A stretch of DNA of 64,000 nucleotides. Source: Heterodera schachtii (taxonomy: Eukaryota > Nematoda > Chromadorea > Rhabditida > Heteroderidae). Below, one piece after another: positions 1 through 10,928 of this stretch (position 1 is the stretch's first letter; every line of letters starts with the position of its first letter). The stretch spans positions 4,702,070 through 4,766,069 of the forward strand of contig SIJG01000002.1 in the NCBI GenBank assembly GCA_023374025.1, given 5' to 3'. Under the pieces are notes generated by a model. It saw nothing but the letters and a program-made list of their open reading frames with translations, was not told the DNA's origin and ran no database searches. A program made the position numbers and the translations under genes.

Positions 1-495
1 ACAATGAAAGAAAAGTAAATTCTGAATTTTAAGGTTGAATAATTAGCCAGGTTGAAGATGCATGCAAAAAAACAAAAGAAATAAATTAAAATATGCTTAT
101 GGATTAACCTTTTCAGACTAATAAAAATTATTTGAATGAGATGATTATGCACTTAATTTATTCTTCAAATTAATATCAATATTATGAATATTTGTATATT
201 TAATTGAAATTATAGTTCCAATTGGTTTTTTCAAGAAAAAGTATTTTGATGTTTAACATTTAAATAGTTTACTTTCAAAAATTTTATACGTAAATATCTA
301 GCTACTTATCAGGAACATACATTTATTACCTTTATAGGCAAGAGATTAAAAAACTTATAAAAATAAACACAATAAAGAATTTTGTAAAATAATACAAAAA
401 ACATTAATATTTGTTGATTCATAATAATAATAATAATAATAAATTCTATATTTTTTAACATTCAAGCTTCTTTCATCGATCTGACAATTTGTATT
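1..495. other. AT-rich spacer
   Basis: No gene is seen. The stretch is AT-rich low-complexity DNA with a short (TAA)n microsatellite at about 419-442. The 15-mer AATGAGATGATTATG at about 135-149 reappears as an insertion in one copy of the 3.83-kb duplication (see findings). Confidence 0.6.
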
Positions 496-503
496 GTGCA
501 TAC

Positions 504-883
504 CAGGGATTGGCCGAGGTTTCGATTTTCGCAAAATGAATATATTTGAAAATTTAATTTTTAAAACGAATGCTTCAGTTTATTATTTTCTGTTAACATA
601 TTACACTCAAAATTGCATAATGGAAAAATTCTTCGAATTTCTCCCCACAAACAAGAATTAAAAAATTTTATGGGTACATTTTTGAATATGTATAGGCAAT
701 TTTTCGTAACAAAGTGCACTCAAATTTTCAAATTTTTTTTCAAAAAAATTTAACTTGGGAAAATTTTGCATCACAACCTCAAAAGCTATTGGTAAAATTT
801 TTTTAAAAAATTTTCGCTTTTCGCATTTTCGCATATTTGGCTTTTCGCATTTCGCTTTTTATTTTTCAATTTGGCCCACCCTG
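504..883. mobile_element. hAT-type MITE with 8-bp target duplication
   Basis: The element begins CAGGGATTGGCCGA and ends as the inverted form, GGCCCACCCTG, so both termini share CAGGG followed by GGCC. It is flanked on both sides by the identical octamer GTGCATAC (496-503 and 884-891). CAGGG-type termini with 8-bp duplications are characteristic of hAT transposons. The 380-bp interior is AT-rich with iterated TTTTCGC motifs near the right end and has no transposase reading frame, so this is a non-autonomous copy. The intact target duplication suggests a fairly recent insertion. Confidence 0.85.
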
Positions 884-891
884 GTGCATAC

Positions 892-1585
892 CTCTCCTTA
901 CCTTTTTGGGAGTTTAAGAATCAGTACAAATTATGAAATAAATCTTTGGATTGTACTTTTTTGTAGAATCATAAGAATTTTGCTTTAAACAGTGCTGCTA
1001 AGCTTAAAAAAATAGGTACTGAACTTAACAGCATTGTTTATACAAGAACAATAAATCTCCATGATTTTTTATCACCTTATCTCTGTTCATTAAACCCAGC
1101 AAACTTTATATTAACATTCTAAAAGTACGAAATCATTAAGTATTTCGTATTTTTCATTTAAAATACAGGAGAACCATATTTAAAATATTAACTTTTTATT
1201 TAAGATTACATATATAGCACCAAAATAAAAAAACCATTTTTAATATAGTCAAAACCAAATAGCGAAATATACTCCATAAAATTATAATTTACTTTTTGAA
1301 CTATTTGAAGGAGTAAGACAAATATTTATTAAATTACAATACATTTTTTATTTCGAGATCAGATAAATAATATTAACTTTCTCAAATTAAATTAATCAAA
1401 GTGGTACAATTATTTGTAACTTTGTATAAGTTCCATAAAATTCATGCGATATTAAAGTTAAAAATGTCAAATTCGTTAAATACAAAAGACAACCGAGCAA
1501 AAATAGTAAAAAAAAAAATACTCTTAAATAAACCACAATTATTCTGAAATAACAGACTATTAAAAATAGATATTGATAAAAAATT
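892..1585. other. AT-rich spacer
   Basis: No coding, RNA or structured repeat signal is seen here beyond A/T runs. Confidence 0.5.
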
Positions 1586-1715
1586 CTTTTCTAATTGAGG
1601 AAATAAATAATTAATCCTCATAATATTTTTATTTGTCATTTCTTTCAACTGATTGACCATCGAGCAATAGTCTTTCAAAACCTCAAGAATTGAAGCAGCA
1701 AATGCTATTGTGCCA
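1442..1715 (-). CDS. possible exon of unknown protein
   Basis: A minus-strand reading frame opens directly after a TTTTTTACAG 3' splice-like site (exon start about 1715) and stays open to 1442. The first 50 residues are mixed in composition (ending near NQLKEMTNKN); the rest turns hydrophobic and Phe-rich, as chance frames in AT-rich DNA do. A diverged copy of the same segment lies at about 1930-2100, where the frame is broken. I do not recognise the family. Decayed exon or chance frame are both possible. Confidence 0.2.
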
Positions 1716-2110
1716 CTGTAAAAAATCAAATAAAATTATGCATATAATCTTTCAACTGTAAAAACAATTATATATATAAATATATATATATATATTAACC
1801 TTACGTTTGAACAAATAGAAGTATTATTTTCCTTTACCTAAATCTGCAAAATTGTAAAATGAAATACGATTAATTAAAGCCCAATTACCCTTAAATAATA
1901 TCAGTTATTGATAAAAAAAATCCACAAACATCATATTAAATTCTCATATATATTTATTTGTTATTTATGTCAACTCACCGACCAAAGAGGCAATAATCCT
2001 TCAAAACCAAAAATTGAAGCCTAAAATGCTATGATGCTATTTTAAAAAATCAGATGCAATTAATGTCTTATAATATATTTGATTCATACATATAATCTTA
2101 TTGGGCACTT
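1590..2110. repeat. diverged direct duplication, about 340-bp period
   Basis: Segment 1590-1760 and segment 1930-2100 align in the same order: TTATTTGTCATTT, a GACCA block, CAATA-TC-TTCAAAACC, AATTGAAGC, then AAATGCTAT and CATATAATCTT. Divergence is substantial, so the event is old. Confidence 0.6.
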
Positions 2111-2610
2111 TTATTTTTGATTAAATATAAATATTATTCAGCATTTGCCGAAATCTTCATAAATTGTAAAATAAAATGATTCCTGGTAATAAAATATAAT
2201 TTGCATTATAAATTATTAACCACTTAAATGAAAATTAGTAAAAGTAAAAGAATGAAGTTAATAAAAATTTTGTTTAAGTGATGGTTAAAAAATAAATTCA
2301 AAAAATTATATTTATTGTTTTAAAAAAAATACCATATAATAGTTTTTCACATTCATAAAGTTAAAAAGATGGCAAATACCAATAAAACTTTAATAAATAA
2401 TAAGCAAAAAATATATTAAAGTTCAAACTTTATTGCTAAAAATGAAATAAATCTTTAGAAAAATAATTTATTATTTAAAAAGACTGAAGTTAATACAATT
2501 TAATGTACTCCTCCTATTCTTATTAATTCTTGAATAAAAATACAAACATAAATTGCGAAAAAAATTTATTAACAAAATATTGGGAAAATTATAAAATATA
2601 TTTGAATTAG
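2111..2610. other. AT-rich spacer
   Basis: Nothing recognised; A/T-rich low-complexity DNA. Confidence 0.5.
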
Positions 2611-2690
2611 AGACCGGACGGGATCGGGATCCCGCGGGATTTCTTCGGGATCCCGCGGGATTAAATTCGGGATCCCGACCTCGGGTTGAA
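2611..2690. repeat. GC-rich GGGATCCCGCGGGAT tandem island
   Basis: About 80 bases hold tandem, self-complementary units: CGGGATCCCGCGGGATT occurs twice, preceded by a partial GGATC copy and followed by CGGGATCCCGACCTCGGG. GGGATCCC is palindromic and CCCGCGGG is palindromic, so the island can form hairpins. A single related fragment, TTCCCGCGGGATC, lies near 26704-26716, which indicates a dispersed family. Confidence 0.75.
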
Positions 2691-3499
2691 GTCATGATAA
2701 TTTTTCGAAAAATCTCCATTTTTTAATTAATATCTTGAATTTTAAATTAAAAAATATTGTCATTTGCTGATTTTTCTTAAAAAATCCGTAAAAATCCCAA
2801 AAAATTTTCAAAGTTTAACGTAAAAGTTGGCCATTTAGTGACTTTTATTTTTTTAAAAAAGAATTATCAAAAATTTTTTTAATTCTTAAAATATTATTTT
2901 AAAACTTGTAGGTAATATTATGACACAACAATTTCTCAGAATTTTGTGCAAAAAATTAGATTAGAAATTGTTGTCTACGTATTTTTCCTTCGGTGCATAT
3001 TAGGGTTGTGCCGAATCGGAATCGTAATCGTAATTGGAATCGCAATTAATCGGATTTTGGGCCATAATCGGAATCGGATAATCGTAATCGGATTTTGCCT
3101 TGAAATCCGATTATTACACGCCTAATTTTTTTAGCGAGAATACCAATGAATTTTGAAAAAAAATGTTTTATGAAACGAATGTTTTAATCTTATTTTAATA
3201 ATGACTAGGGTTGTAAATTATATGGATTAACATATTTTTTCTGCGCATATGCTATGAAGAAAGGGGCTCAAAAATAGCATCCTAAGTTAAAGTGTTGGCT
3301 AAAAAATAAAAAAAATTCCAGGCCTCTATCTCTAACCCCCTGGCCTGTGTGCTTCGACAAAAATTCAGTACCAACTTTGTCCAGTTCAGTACCAGGCGAA
3401 TAACTCATTAGCGTTTGAACTGAGCGGTGGGTGGCCAGCGAACTTATTGTAGAGCTCAATGAGCATTTTTCCAAATTTAAAAATTTCGAAAATTTTCAA

Positions 3500-4290
3500 A
3501 AATTTTCGAGCTAGGCCCCCTCGGAGGTTTTCGGTTTTTGAATTTTAGGATTTTTAACGATTTTTCCGGAGAAAACGGAGAACACCTTTGGGAAGCAGTT
3601 TTTCGAGCTCTATCGAATGGTATTTTTTTCGGAAAATTTTCGATTTTTTTCCGGAAATAGAAAAATTTTTAGGCCTCAGCGGGACATTTGAGTCCCGGGC
3701 CCATAACTCGTCAGGGTTTGATTTTAGCCAAAAATTGCCTTAAAAATTTTTTTTGGGTTGAAAAGGAGTGTGAAAAATATTTTTCTGGGGTAAAATGAGG
3801 TGCTGAGCACGAATATGATGTTTGTTTTGCGTTTCAGATTTTTTGGAATTTTTTTAAAAATTTTGAAAATTCTTCAATTTTTTGGTCCTCAGGATTTTGG
3901 GCGAATTTCGAGCTCTATCGATTGGTGATGTTTTTAGAAAATTTTCGATTTATTTAGTAAATAGAAAATTTTTTTGGCCTAAGCGGGACATTTGAGTACC
4001 GGGCCCATAACTCGTCGGGGGTTGGTTTTAGCCAAAAATTGCCTTAGACAAAAATTGTAGAGCTTTTAAAGCTCTATCGAATGGTGTACTAAATGTTCGG
4101 AAATTTTCAAAAATTTTCGAGCTAGGCCCCCTAGAAATTTTCAAAAATTTTTTTTAGGTTGAAAAGTGGGGTGCAAAATTTTTTTTCTGGGGTATTTTGA
4201 GGTGCTGAGCACGAATATGACCTTTGTTTTTTGTTTCGGAAATTTTAAAATTTTTTAAAAATTCGAAAATATTTTTCAATTTTTTGGTCC
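3500..4290. repeat. satellite-like repeat, two to three irregular units
   Basis: Landmarks recur in direct order: TTCGAGCTAGGCCCCCT (about 3507 and 4117), GCGGGACATTTGAGT..CGGGCCCATAACTCGTC (about 3678 and 3983), GGTGCTGAGCACGAATATGA (about 3800 and 4200) and GCTCTATCGAATGGT or a close form (about 3607, 3909 and 4071). A diverged relative of the CACGAATATGA segment sits at about 23720-23760. Confidence 0.7.
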
Positions 4291-4328
4291 TTGGAAATTT
4301 AGGCTAATATTTGAAAAATCATTTTAAT

Positions 4329-4450
4329 CACCGTTGTACCTCTTTTAATCACTATTGTACCTCTTCTAATCTCTGTTGTACCGCTTTTAATCACCGTTGT
4401 ACATCTCTTAACCATGTTGTTTTAGTCACCGTTGTACCTCTTTTAATCAC
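4329..4450. repeat. 21-bp tandem repeat, about five units
   Basis: The unit is CCGTTGTACCTCTTTTAATCA with substitutions; the fourth unit carries an insertion. The repeat directly precedes the GC-rich hairpin array. Confidence 0.8.
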
Positions 4451-4459
4451 TTTAAAAAT

Positions 4460-4578
4460 GGGCGCGAAGCGCCCGTCAGAGCTGAACAATTTAAAAAACG
4501 GGCGCGCAGCGCCCGTCCGAGGCCGCGAAGCGGCCGAAAAGATCCAACGAAATTTAAAAACGGGCGCGAAGCGCCCGT
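4460..4578. repeat. array of GC hairpins with GNA triloops
   Basis: Four 15-nt inverted repeats lie at 4460-4474, 4500-4514, 4521-4535 and 4562-4576. Each has a perfect 6-bp stem and a GAA or GCA loop: GGGCGCGAAGCGCCC, GGGCGCGCAGCGCCC, GGCCGCGAAGCGGCC and GGGCGCGAAGCGCCC. In copies two and four the stem extends to 8 bp (ACGGGCGC/GCGCCCGT). Copy three has a changed stem that is still perfectly paired. Spacers are AT-rich (ATTTAAAAAAC type) with GTCAGAGCT. The core GCGAAGC is known from DNA biophysics as an unusually stable minihairpin. Confidence 0.85.
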
Positions 4579-5088
4579 CAGAGCTCAATGGATTTAAAAA
4601 ACGGTCGTGAATTCTAATCACAATTTAACCTCTCCCACCCGTAGTTGTATTTCTTCCCCCGTACAGTGCCGGATTAATTCTCCCAGATATAATCAAGTTT
4701 TTTGTCATTTAGCAAAAATTTTTGATTTGAATAAAATTTTTGGGAAAAAATTATTTTAAAAAAATCGGAATCGTAATCGGAATCGCAATTAATTGGATTT
4801 TGGGCCATAATCGTAATCGGTTTTAAAACCGTATCGGATTTATGGCCATAATCGGAATCGGCGATTTAATCGGAATTTTCTTCAATGGAATTGATCAATT
4901 ATAAATATTAGATAAGAATTTTCCGAGGTATTTGAGGGTAAAATTTTTCTTTTTTCTTACAAATTTTTTTTTATAAATTTAAAGTTCTAGAACAGAACTT
5001 CGAAATCCAATGACAAATTAATGAAGATAAATACATTTGATTATTTCAACACTCGAAGAAAATAAAATGTTTGAAATTGCTGTAAGAA

Positions 5089-5325
5089 ATGACAAGAGAA
5101 TTGATTTTTAGGTGGTGTATTTTCAATTTCTTGTATTTTTCTTACATAATTCTTGTCAATACATGTGCAATAAATGCGCCAAACCACGAAATATGTGCGA
5201 TAGGTTTTATATGCAAAAATGTTTTTATAAGTCGCTCTAAAGCAAAAAATGTTCAGAGAAAATGCTATTTTTGGGCGTCTCTCGTCATAACAAAGCCGCA
5301 AAAAAATGTAAAATCCCATCTTTAA
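5089..5325 (+). CDS. candidate small secreted protein, unknown
   Basis: A 78-residue frame starts at ATG 5089. Residues 8-26 are hydrophobic and end in NTCA, a plausible signal peptide with cleavage near residue 27. The remainder has three spaced Cys (EICAIGFICK and RKCYF) and a basic tail. Base composition is less AT-rich than its surroundings. A strong acceptor (CTTTAACAG at 5389) follows, so the last codons might be replaced by splicing. The opposite strand is also open over the same interval, which weakens the case. No family is recognised. Confidence 0.3.
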   Translation: MTRELIFRWCIFNFLYFSYIILVNTCAINAPNHEICAIGFICKNVFISRSKAKNVQRKCYFWASLVITKPQKNVKSHL

Positions 5326-8103
5326 TGATTTTCTATAGAAATGTCCTTAAGAAATATAACTTGTAATTGTGTTTTTTTTTCTTTAACAGTCCTTCAAAGA
5401 GAATTGAATGTGCTTCAAAAACGAGTATTTAAAAGAAAAATCTGTTTCTGGTTTGTGAAATACTGTAAATTTAAAAGTGATAATGTCATAATGAACAAAG
5501 TTCAAATAATGCTTTTATAATATACAAATATGCTACATTTTAATTTCTTGAAAATTTAATAAAGAGAATATTTTTAACAATTTGTCAAAAAAATATTCGA
5601 AAAAATAAATCATTTATACGATGCCAAAAATTTTTTGTGGGAAATAATGTCATTCTATGCAATTATTTTACGGATGAATAAAATCATATTTGGAAAAGAT
5701 AGCTATAATTATTTTATACAATAGCAATTTGTATTAACTAATAAACAAAAAACTGAAAACAAGGAAAAACTGAGATTCAAAAAATAATCAGCAAAACGGA
5801 ATAATAATAATAATAAAAAATTTTAGAATGTAAGTGAAAATAATAGCACATGAAGCTTTGCATATATACTTGTGTTTATTAATATTATGAAAGAAATAAT
5901 ATTTATTAACATTGATTTACTAAATTTAAAATAAAAACGTGTGTTTCTTAATTTTAAAATATGTAGATTATAAATTTCTAATATTTTTAAGAAATGATAG
6001 ATAAAACGACAAATTTAATTTGTGCAATGGGATTTGAAATAAATATTCTTAAAAAATTTTAATTTAATAAATCTTAAAATTAAAATTCTAAAAAATTTCT
6101 TCATTTTCATTTATTATATTGTTCCATACAAGTTCTAAAAATAATATTAACGGAAAGAAATACTTGGATAGTGCAAATTATTAGGTTCACTAAATCAATT
6201 TCAAAAATACTTGAAAATAAAAACAAATAAAAAGCTAAACAAATAACACATATTTTAAAATGAAAATAATCGAAAGATCTATCCATTTCAATAACTAATA
6301 TGCGTTACTTTTTAATTTTAATTAATCAAAGATATTTAGATTTAATTATTGGCGAAAGAAATAATTTTGTTTTTATTCGGTCAATATATTATAAGAGCAA
6401 TATTTAAAATTTTTTTATATAATAAAAAAAATGTGAGTGTATATTTGGAATAAATGGAATCAACCTCAAGGGTTAAAGGACTGTATTGTTAAAAAAACTA
6501 AAAATCTTATCTCTAAAACAAAAATTAATAAAAAAAATTAACAATTTCATTTAAAACGAATTAAACTTACTATTTTTAAATTTAAAATGGAAATATTTAC
6601 GTGATTATTAAATAAAGAAAAATAAGAATATTAAAAAATAATTACATTATGAAAAGAGGAATGAAGTCACAGTTCTATAAACTAATGTTAATTTTAAGTA
6701 TATTCGATTTTATTTTAAATCAAAAAATTAAAATACAAAAAGAAAAAATTTTATTTTTATGAAAAGTATATTCGATTTTATTTTAAATCAAAAAATTAAA
6801 ATACAAAAAGAAAAAATTTTATTTTTATGAATGAATAAAAATTTTAAAATTTTTATCATAATTTTATTAAAAATTACGAAAGACTACAACAAAAATAAAA
6901 TATCACATTGTTTTATAACTCAAAGTCAGTCTCAATATACATTTAAACAATTAAAAATAAATTAAACTTTATCAATAAAATTTATTGCCTTTAATTCTTT
7001 GTTACTTCGTCACAACTGCTGCATATAAAACAGCCCGTGACTTACATGACTTATAAATAACATGTAGTAGACAAATAATAAAAATATATAAAAAACAACA
7101 TTAAAATGATTAATATTTCAATTATTTATATAATTTAAAGTGCTAATCCATTCAATATTTAGTAATTTCATATGGGAAAGATAAAATTTAAATAATTGCC
7201 AGAAATATATTTTTTTAATACGATGTCAAACCCGAGAAAAATTTCAAGCAAGTATAAATTACTTTTATATGTGACTTAATTGTATTTTTTTTCAAAAATA
7301 ACATGTTTTATTTTGAAAAATTTTTCTGTTTGAAGAAAATGGCATTTAAAATAAAAGAAAGTACATCATTAACTAAATGTAAGAATAAACAAAAGAAATT
7401 GAAACACTCAGTTTATCAAAGTAAATGATTATTATCAAGAAACTTATTAATAAAGGAAACATTTAACATGTGAATTTAATCCCAATGAATTCAGGACCAC
7501 GATTTAGTTACCCCAGTAAACGTTTTTGTGCATGAGTAAATAAAATCTTGTTATTTTATAATTTAAAAATTAACCTCAACAAGCAAATTTAAACTATTTC
7601 GTAAGAACAAAAAATTCAATCAAATTTTATTTATTTTAATGTGTTCTAAAAATAGAAGATATCCGGAAGATAATTTTATAAAAAAACGATGATATAATTT
7701 TTACCATTTAAAGTAACATTGCATTGAACCCAACAAAAATTGACCATTATCACAAATGAAAAAATTAAATCATAAATTACGTCATTTGTCTAATAAATTT
7801 AGTTTTTATAGAATAAAAATTTAACTTAAATTCACTGTTATGCTAAAAATAATATGCAAAAAAGCATTAAAATGTATATAATCAGTGTAAAAGATAGAAA
7901 TTTAAAAATTTGTTTATTAAAGCGATAAATTTAAAAAAATATGGCACCTGTTGTTTGATTTATTCAAATTATTATAATATTTTGAGTAAGCTAGAACAAA
8001 AAATCATAAAAATAGTTTTTGTCGGTCTGCTAGTATTTTTGCAAAAAGTAAAAACATGCACATTAATTCATATTATTCCAAATGTCAATCACGAATTCTA
8101 AAT
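5326..8103. other. AT-rich spacer with a 67-bp tandem pair
   Basis: No gene is recognised. Notable content is a direct tandem pair of 67 bp at 6697-6831, starting AAGTATATTCGATTTTATTT, nearly identical between copies. Short frames in this stretch are Lys/Asn/Ile/Phe-rich and are best read as chance frames. Confidence 0.55.
6697..6831. repeat. 67-bp tandem duplication, two copies
   Basis: Copy one starts at 6697 and copy two at 6764. The units appear identical over their length and end in TTTTATTTTTATGAA. A weaker relative of the core ATCAAAAAATTAAA lies at about 14247 and again in its duplicate near 18080. Confidence 0.85.
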
Positions 8104-9300
8104 TGAACAGGGGGACAAATTGGTATTGCCGAAAATCTTCAAGATGATTGAAGGAAGAAAAAGAAAAAGGATGGGTTGTGCCGAGTCGTATTAATGACCA
8201 AATTGACGATGAAGAAAGCACCCGCTGTTTAAAAATGAAATCAAATAAAGAACTTTTAACGGGGGGGGGAGGGAATTGTCGTGAGAAAAGGGGTTCATTT
8301 TTGTCTGCACGTGTCCTTAGGGCCAATACAAAAGAAAAATAGGCGGAGATTCACAAAGGGAGGGAATGGATGATGGATGATTCACTCGGGGGACGAAAAT
8401 TAACGTTTAATTTTTGGAACGCGACACTCCGGCCCGGCGACGGAAAGGGGGATAATTTGGAGGACGGGAGTGATGAGAGGGAGTACAAGGAACGTAGGCA
8501 AAGGAACTCAACGCAAAGAGCGGACGAATTGGAGGCCTATAAGGGAAAGAGATAGAATTAAGAGGGATAGGTTTTCTGATCGAAATTGGGTTTTCTGTCA
8601 TCTTCCTCTTCCACGAGACCGTTTCCTTTCCCTTTCGTTCGTTGCCCTGCTTTTGTGTGGAAGGGCGGGGTTTGGGTCGGAGTCACTCTCAATTGGCTGT
8701 TCGTTTCGCTCAATTCGATCGATAGTGGCTCAGTGGTGTTATGTTGCTTGCCCGTGGGCCCGAGGTGCAGGGGGCTTAACGGCATATTGAAATAATCAAT
8801 TTGAGAAGGGTGAGAAGAATGATCAGATCCAAGCAACCGGTCAAGTAAAGGAAAGAGTTCGACTCCGATTCTTCGTTTTGGATTATTCTGCCAAGGCGTC
8901 GAAGCCTAGATAGAGGGCCATGGTAGACAAAACCGGAGCACAATGGGCGAGAACAGGCTTTCCAAAACGGCGGAGGGGGCCAGGATTACTTTTGCCAGTT
9001 TTTGAGAATCCTTTAGGGCGGCACTCGATTGGGTTAAGGATAAGAAAAGGAAAAGCAAAGCGATCATTGAAGGAGGTGGGATCCAATTTGCCCTTTTCTT
9101 GGGACGATTAATGATGAGTGGTTTTGGCCAATTGGGAAGAACAATTCAAAAGTGATTAACTCGAGCGAAAAAATAATTCCCATTGAATATTTGTCTAAAA
9201 ATGTGTTTTAAATTGAGTGGGTTGGAGCGAATCTCACTGAATGAATAAAAGGAGTTTGGACGGGGGGCTTTTATAGGACGATAAGCTCTAGCAAATGAGA
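8104..9300 (-). mobile_element. putative LTR and 3' region of BEL/Pao element
   Basis: G+C rises sharply at about 8104, and this stretch follows the 3' end of a minus-strand BEL/Pao pol remnant, where a 3' LTR is expected. A minus-strand TATAAAAG (9268-9275) is followed about 35 nt later by CATTCAGTGAG, which contains a TCAGT initiator as found in many LTR promoters. The left limit could be the TG at 8104. The right limit of the LTR is not resolved and no second LTR is present in the window. Short frames here are not credible genes. Confidence 0.45.
9268..9275 (-). promoter_or_regulatory. TATA box of putative LTR promoter
   Basis: On the minus strand the sequence reads CCTATAAAAGCCCCCCG, with a TCAGT initiator-like motif about 35 nt downstream. 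Spacing is compatible with an RNA polymerase II core promoter in a retroelement LTR. Confidence 0.45.
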
Positions 9301-9778
9301 TAAAGGGGGCGGGGCGGGGAAATTCAAATTCACAATCAGCGCTCTCCGGCCGCCATTTTTAAAGCATGGCAGACGGTGGCGGGGGTATGAATTGAAGCGG
9401 GGGGGGGGGGTAAATGAAAAGGGGGGGGGGGGGGGAATGAAAATGTTCTTTAAAAAATCACTTTGTTGAGTCGGCGGCTGCTTTGTCCAGTGGCGGTTAG
9501 GTGGGAATAGCCCCATCGCCTTTCTGTGCCTTTTTTGGTTTGACCATTGAATGGCCTGAGAAAATGTTGGGACAATAGGTGCGGTAGTATGAGTAGGACC
9601 TTTATCTGAGTTTTGTGATTCCATTGGGAGATTCAATTTGTTCGGAGGGGGTGGTACGGTGTGCCACTTCTTCGGTTGTTTCAAGGGGAAGTAAATGTTG
9701 GACCGAACGTACGGTAATGTGGCCGGAAAGGGTTTTTATTTTGCAGTGTTTGGAAAGTTTTGTTCATTAGTGTAAACT
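9301..9778 (-). other. BEL/Pao 3' region with homopolymer runs
   Basis: Plus-strand G tracts at about 9399-9408 and 9421-9434 (C tracts on the element's sense strand) interrupt the region. A minus-strand frame about 9560-9684 contains PPNKLNLPMES, resembling the R-P-x-N-x-L-x-L tail that ends BEL/Pao integrases. The remainder is low-complexity Pro-rich translation and probably non-coding. Confidence 0.4.
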
Positions 9779-10920
9779 TATAAGATAACTGCAAGAGGCC
9801 ATGTGGAACGGGGGATATTTTTGTTGTGAATTAAGACCAATTCATCATTTTGTGGCCATCTCCGGGATTTGTCAATCAATTTTTTATGTCTTTTCCGTAA
9901 TGACGGGAGGTAGTCATTTGTCTATTTTTCCCAAAATGATTTTGGACATATTTTGCCATAAATCGTTTAGGGTGTGAGGGGTACTTTCAATTGAGACAAT
10001 TTCGGGATGATTTGAGACCGGGTAAATTTGGGAACGGTGGCCAAGCGGGTGAAGGAAATCTATTGGCCGGAGTGGGCGGGGATCCGCTGGATTAGATGAG
10101 TCAAATGTTATCGGGCGGGAATTGATAACAGTTTCAATTTTTGAAATTAGAGGGCGGTGGCCGGAAAGGATTTTTCGGAGGTGTATTTAATAAAGGCCAC
10201 CAGCCTTTCGTAGTGTCCGCCTTTCCACGCAGCTGCTGGGGTTCGTAATTGCCATTTAAGGGGAAAATGAGATTGTGAAAATTTAGCAAATGCGTGAAAT
10301 GTAGGCGCATTGTCGCAATAAACACTGGATGGGGAGCAAAATTTGGCAACGAATTTTCGAAAGCTCAGCATGAATGTGGCCACTGACTGGTCGGGCACAA
10401 TTTCGAGTGAGATTGCCCGCGTTGTTAAGCAAACCCAAAGCAAAACCCACCATTAAGTGGATGAGGGCGTCCCTTTTTTCGAGGGGCTGAAGGATCGGCT
10501 ATGTGTAATGGCTGGCAGATGTCGAGACCGGTTGCCAAGAATGGTGGGGAAGTTTGGACTCGGTCTTTTGGAAACGGGGGGAATGGGGGGAGGTCGAATG
10601 GTAACACTTTGAAGCAGCGGAAGGGAATGCAACTTTTCATTAAAATATTTTCGACTGTTCGGCGCCCCCGGGGAATCAAAATTGGCGCCGTATTGCAGCT
10701 AACGTACAGAGGGGGCTTGAAAGTTGGTGTGAAAGATGTGTTTCGTTCACAATTAAGCGTGTGAGATGAGATTTAGGGGGCAAATAAATCGGCTCAATCG
10801 AACGGGGAGGCAAAAGGCTATTGCCAAGTTCTTCCTTTAGAGCGAAGGATTTTTTCGTGTCTATAAAAGAGGGCCAGTGCATCATTGTCCTTGTCCGCAG
10901 GGTGGAACAAGTTTTGCTCT
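9779..10920 (-). pseudogene. BEL/Pao integrase remnant
   Basis: Reading right to left on the minus strand, pieces in different frames give an integrase in the right order. A zinc-binding region (about 10676-10920) has LPPKSHLTRLIV, HLSH and LCTLAAIRRQF. The next piece (10425-10679) has IPRGRRTVENIL and GLDICQPLHI, with the first catalytic Asp. The core (10147-10443) has WVCLTTRAISLEIV, YCDNAPTFHAF (second Asp) and WKGGHYERLV (Glu). The C-terminal part has LRPIDFLHP, then YLPSLRKRHKKLIDK and IPRSTWPLAVI. These motifs are typical of BEL/Pao integrases. At least three frame changes show that it is dead. No RT or protease is left. Confidence 0.85.
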
Positions 10921-10928
10921 TGTTTTAT

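Larger units (their letters stand above)
3005..4875. repeat. composite repeat bounded by AATCGG-rich direct repeats
   Basis: Two direct copies of an approximately 100-bp AATCGG/AATCGTAATCG-rich sequence bound this block (about 3010-3112 and 4763-4865). Both contain GGAATCGCAATTAAT and GGATTTTGGGCCATAATCG. Between them lie several nested satellites: irregular 300-400-bp units (3500-4290), five 21-bp units (4329-4450) and GC-rich hairpins (4460-4578). The left border TAGGGTTGTGCCG resembles a hAT terminus but no matching right terminus was found. No coding function is recognised. Confidence 0.65.

Noticed and set aside
422..441. (TAA)n and (TA)n microsatellites, also near 1771 and 20935
   Set aside because: Short simple repeats expected in AT-rich DNA; no function inferred.
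4311..4621. Repetitive protein frames over the 4.3-4.6 kb satellites
   Set aside because: Periodic translation on both strands is an artefact of tandem repeats.
8148..9111. Several overlapping frames on both strands in the GC-rich block
   Set aside because: They are Arg/Gly/Pro-rich translations of G-rich DNA, overlap each other and lie in the presumed LTR of a retroelement.
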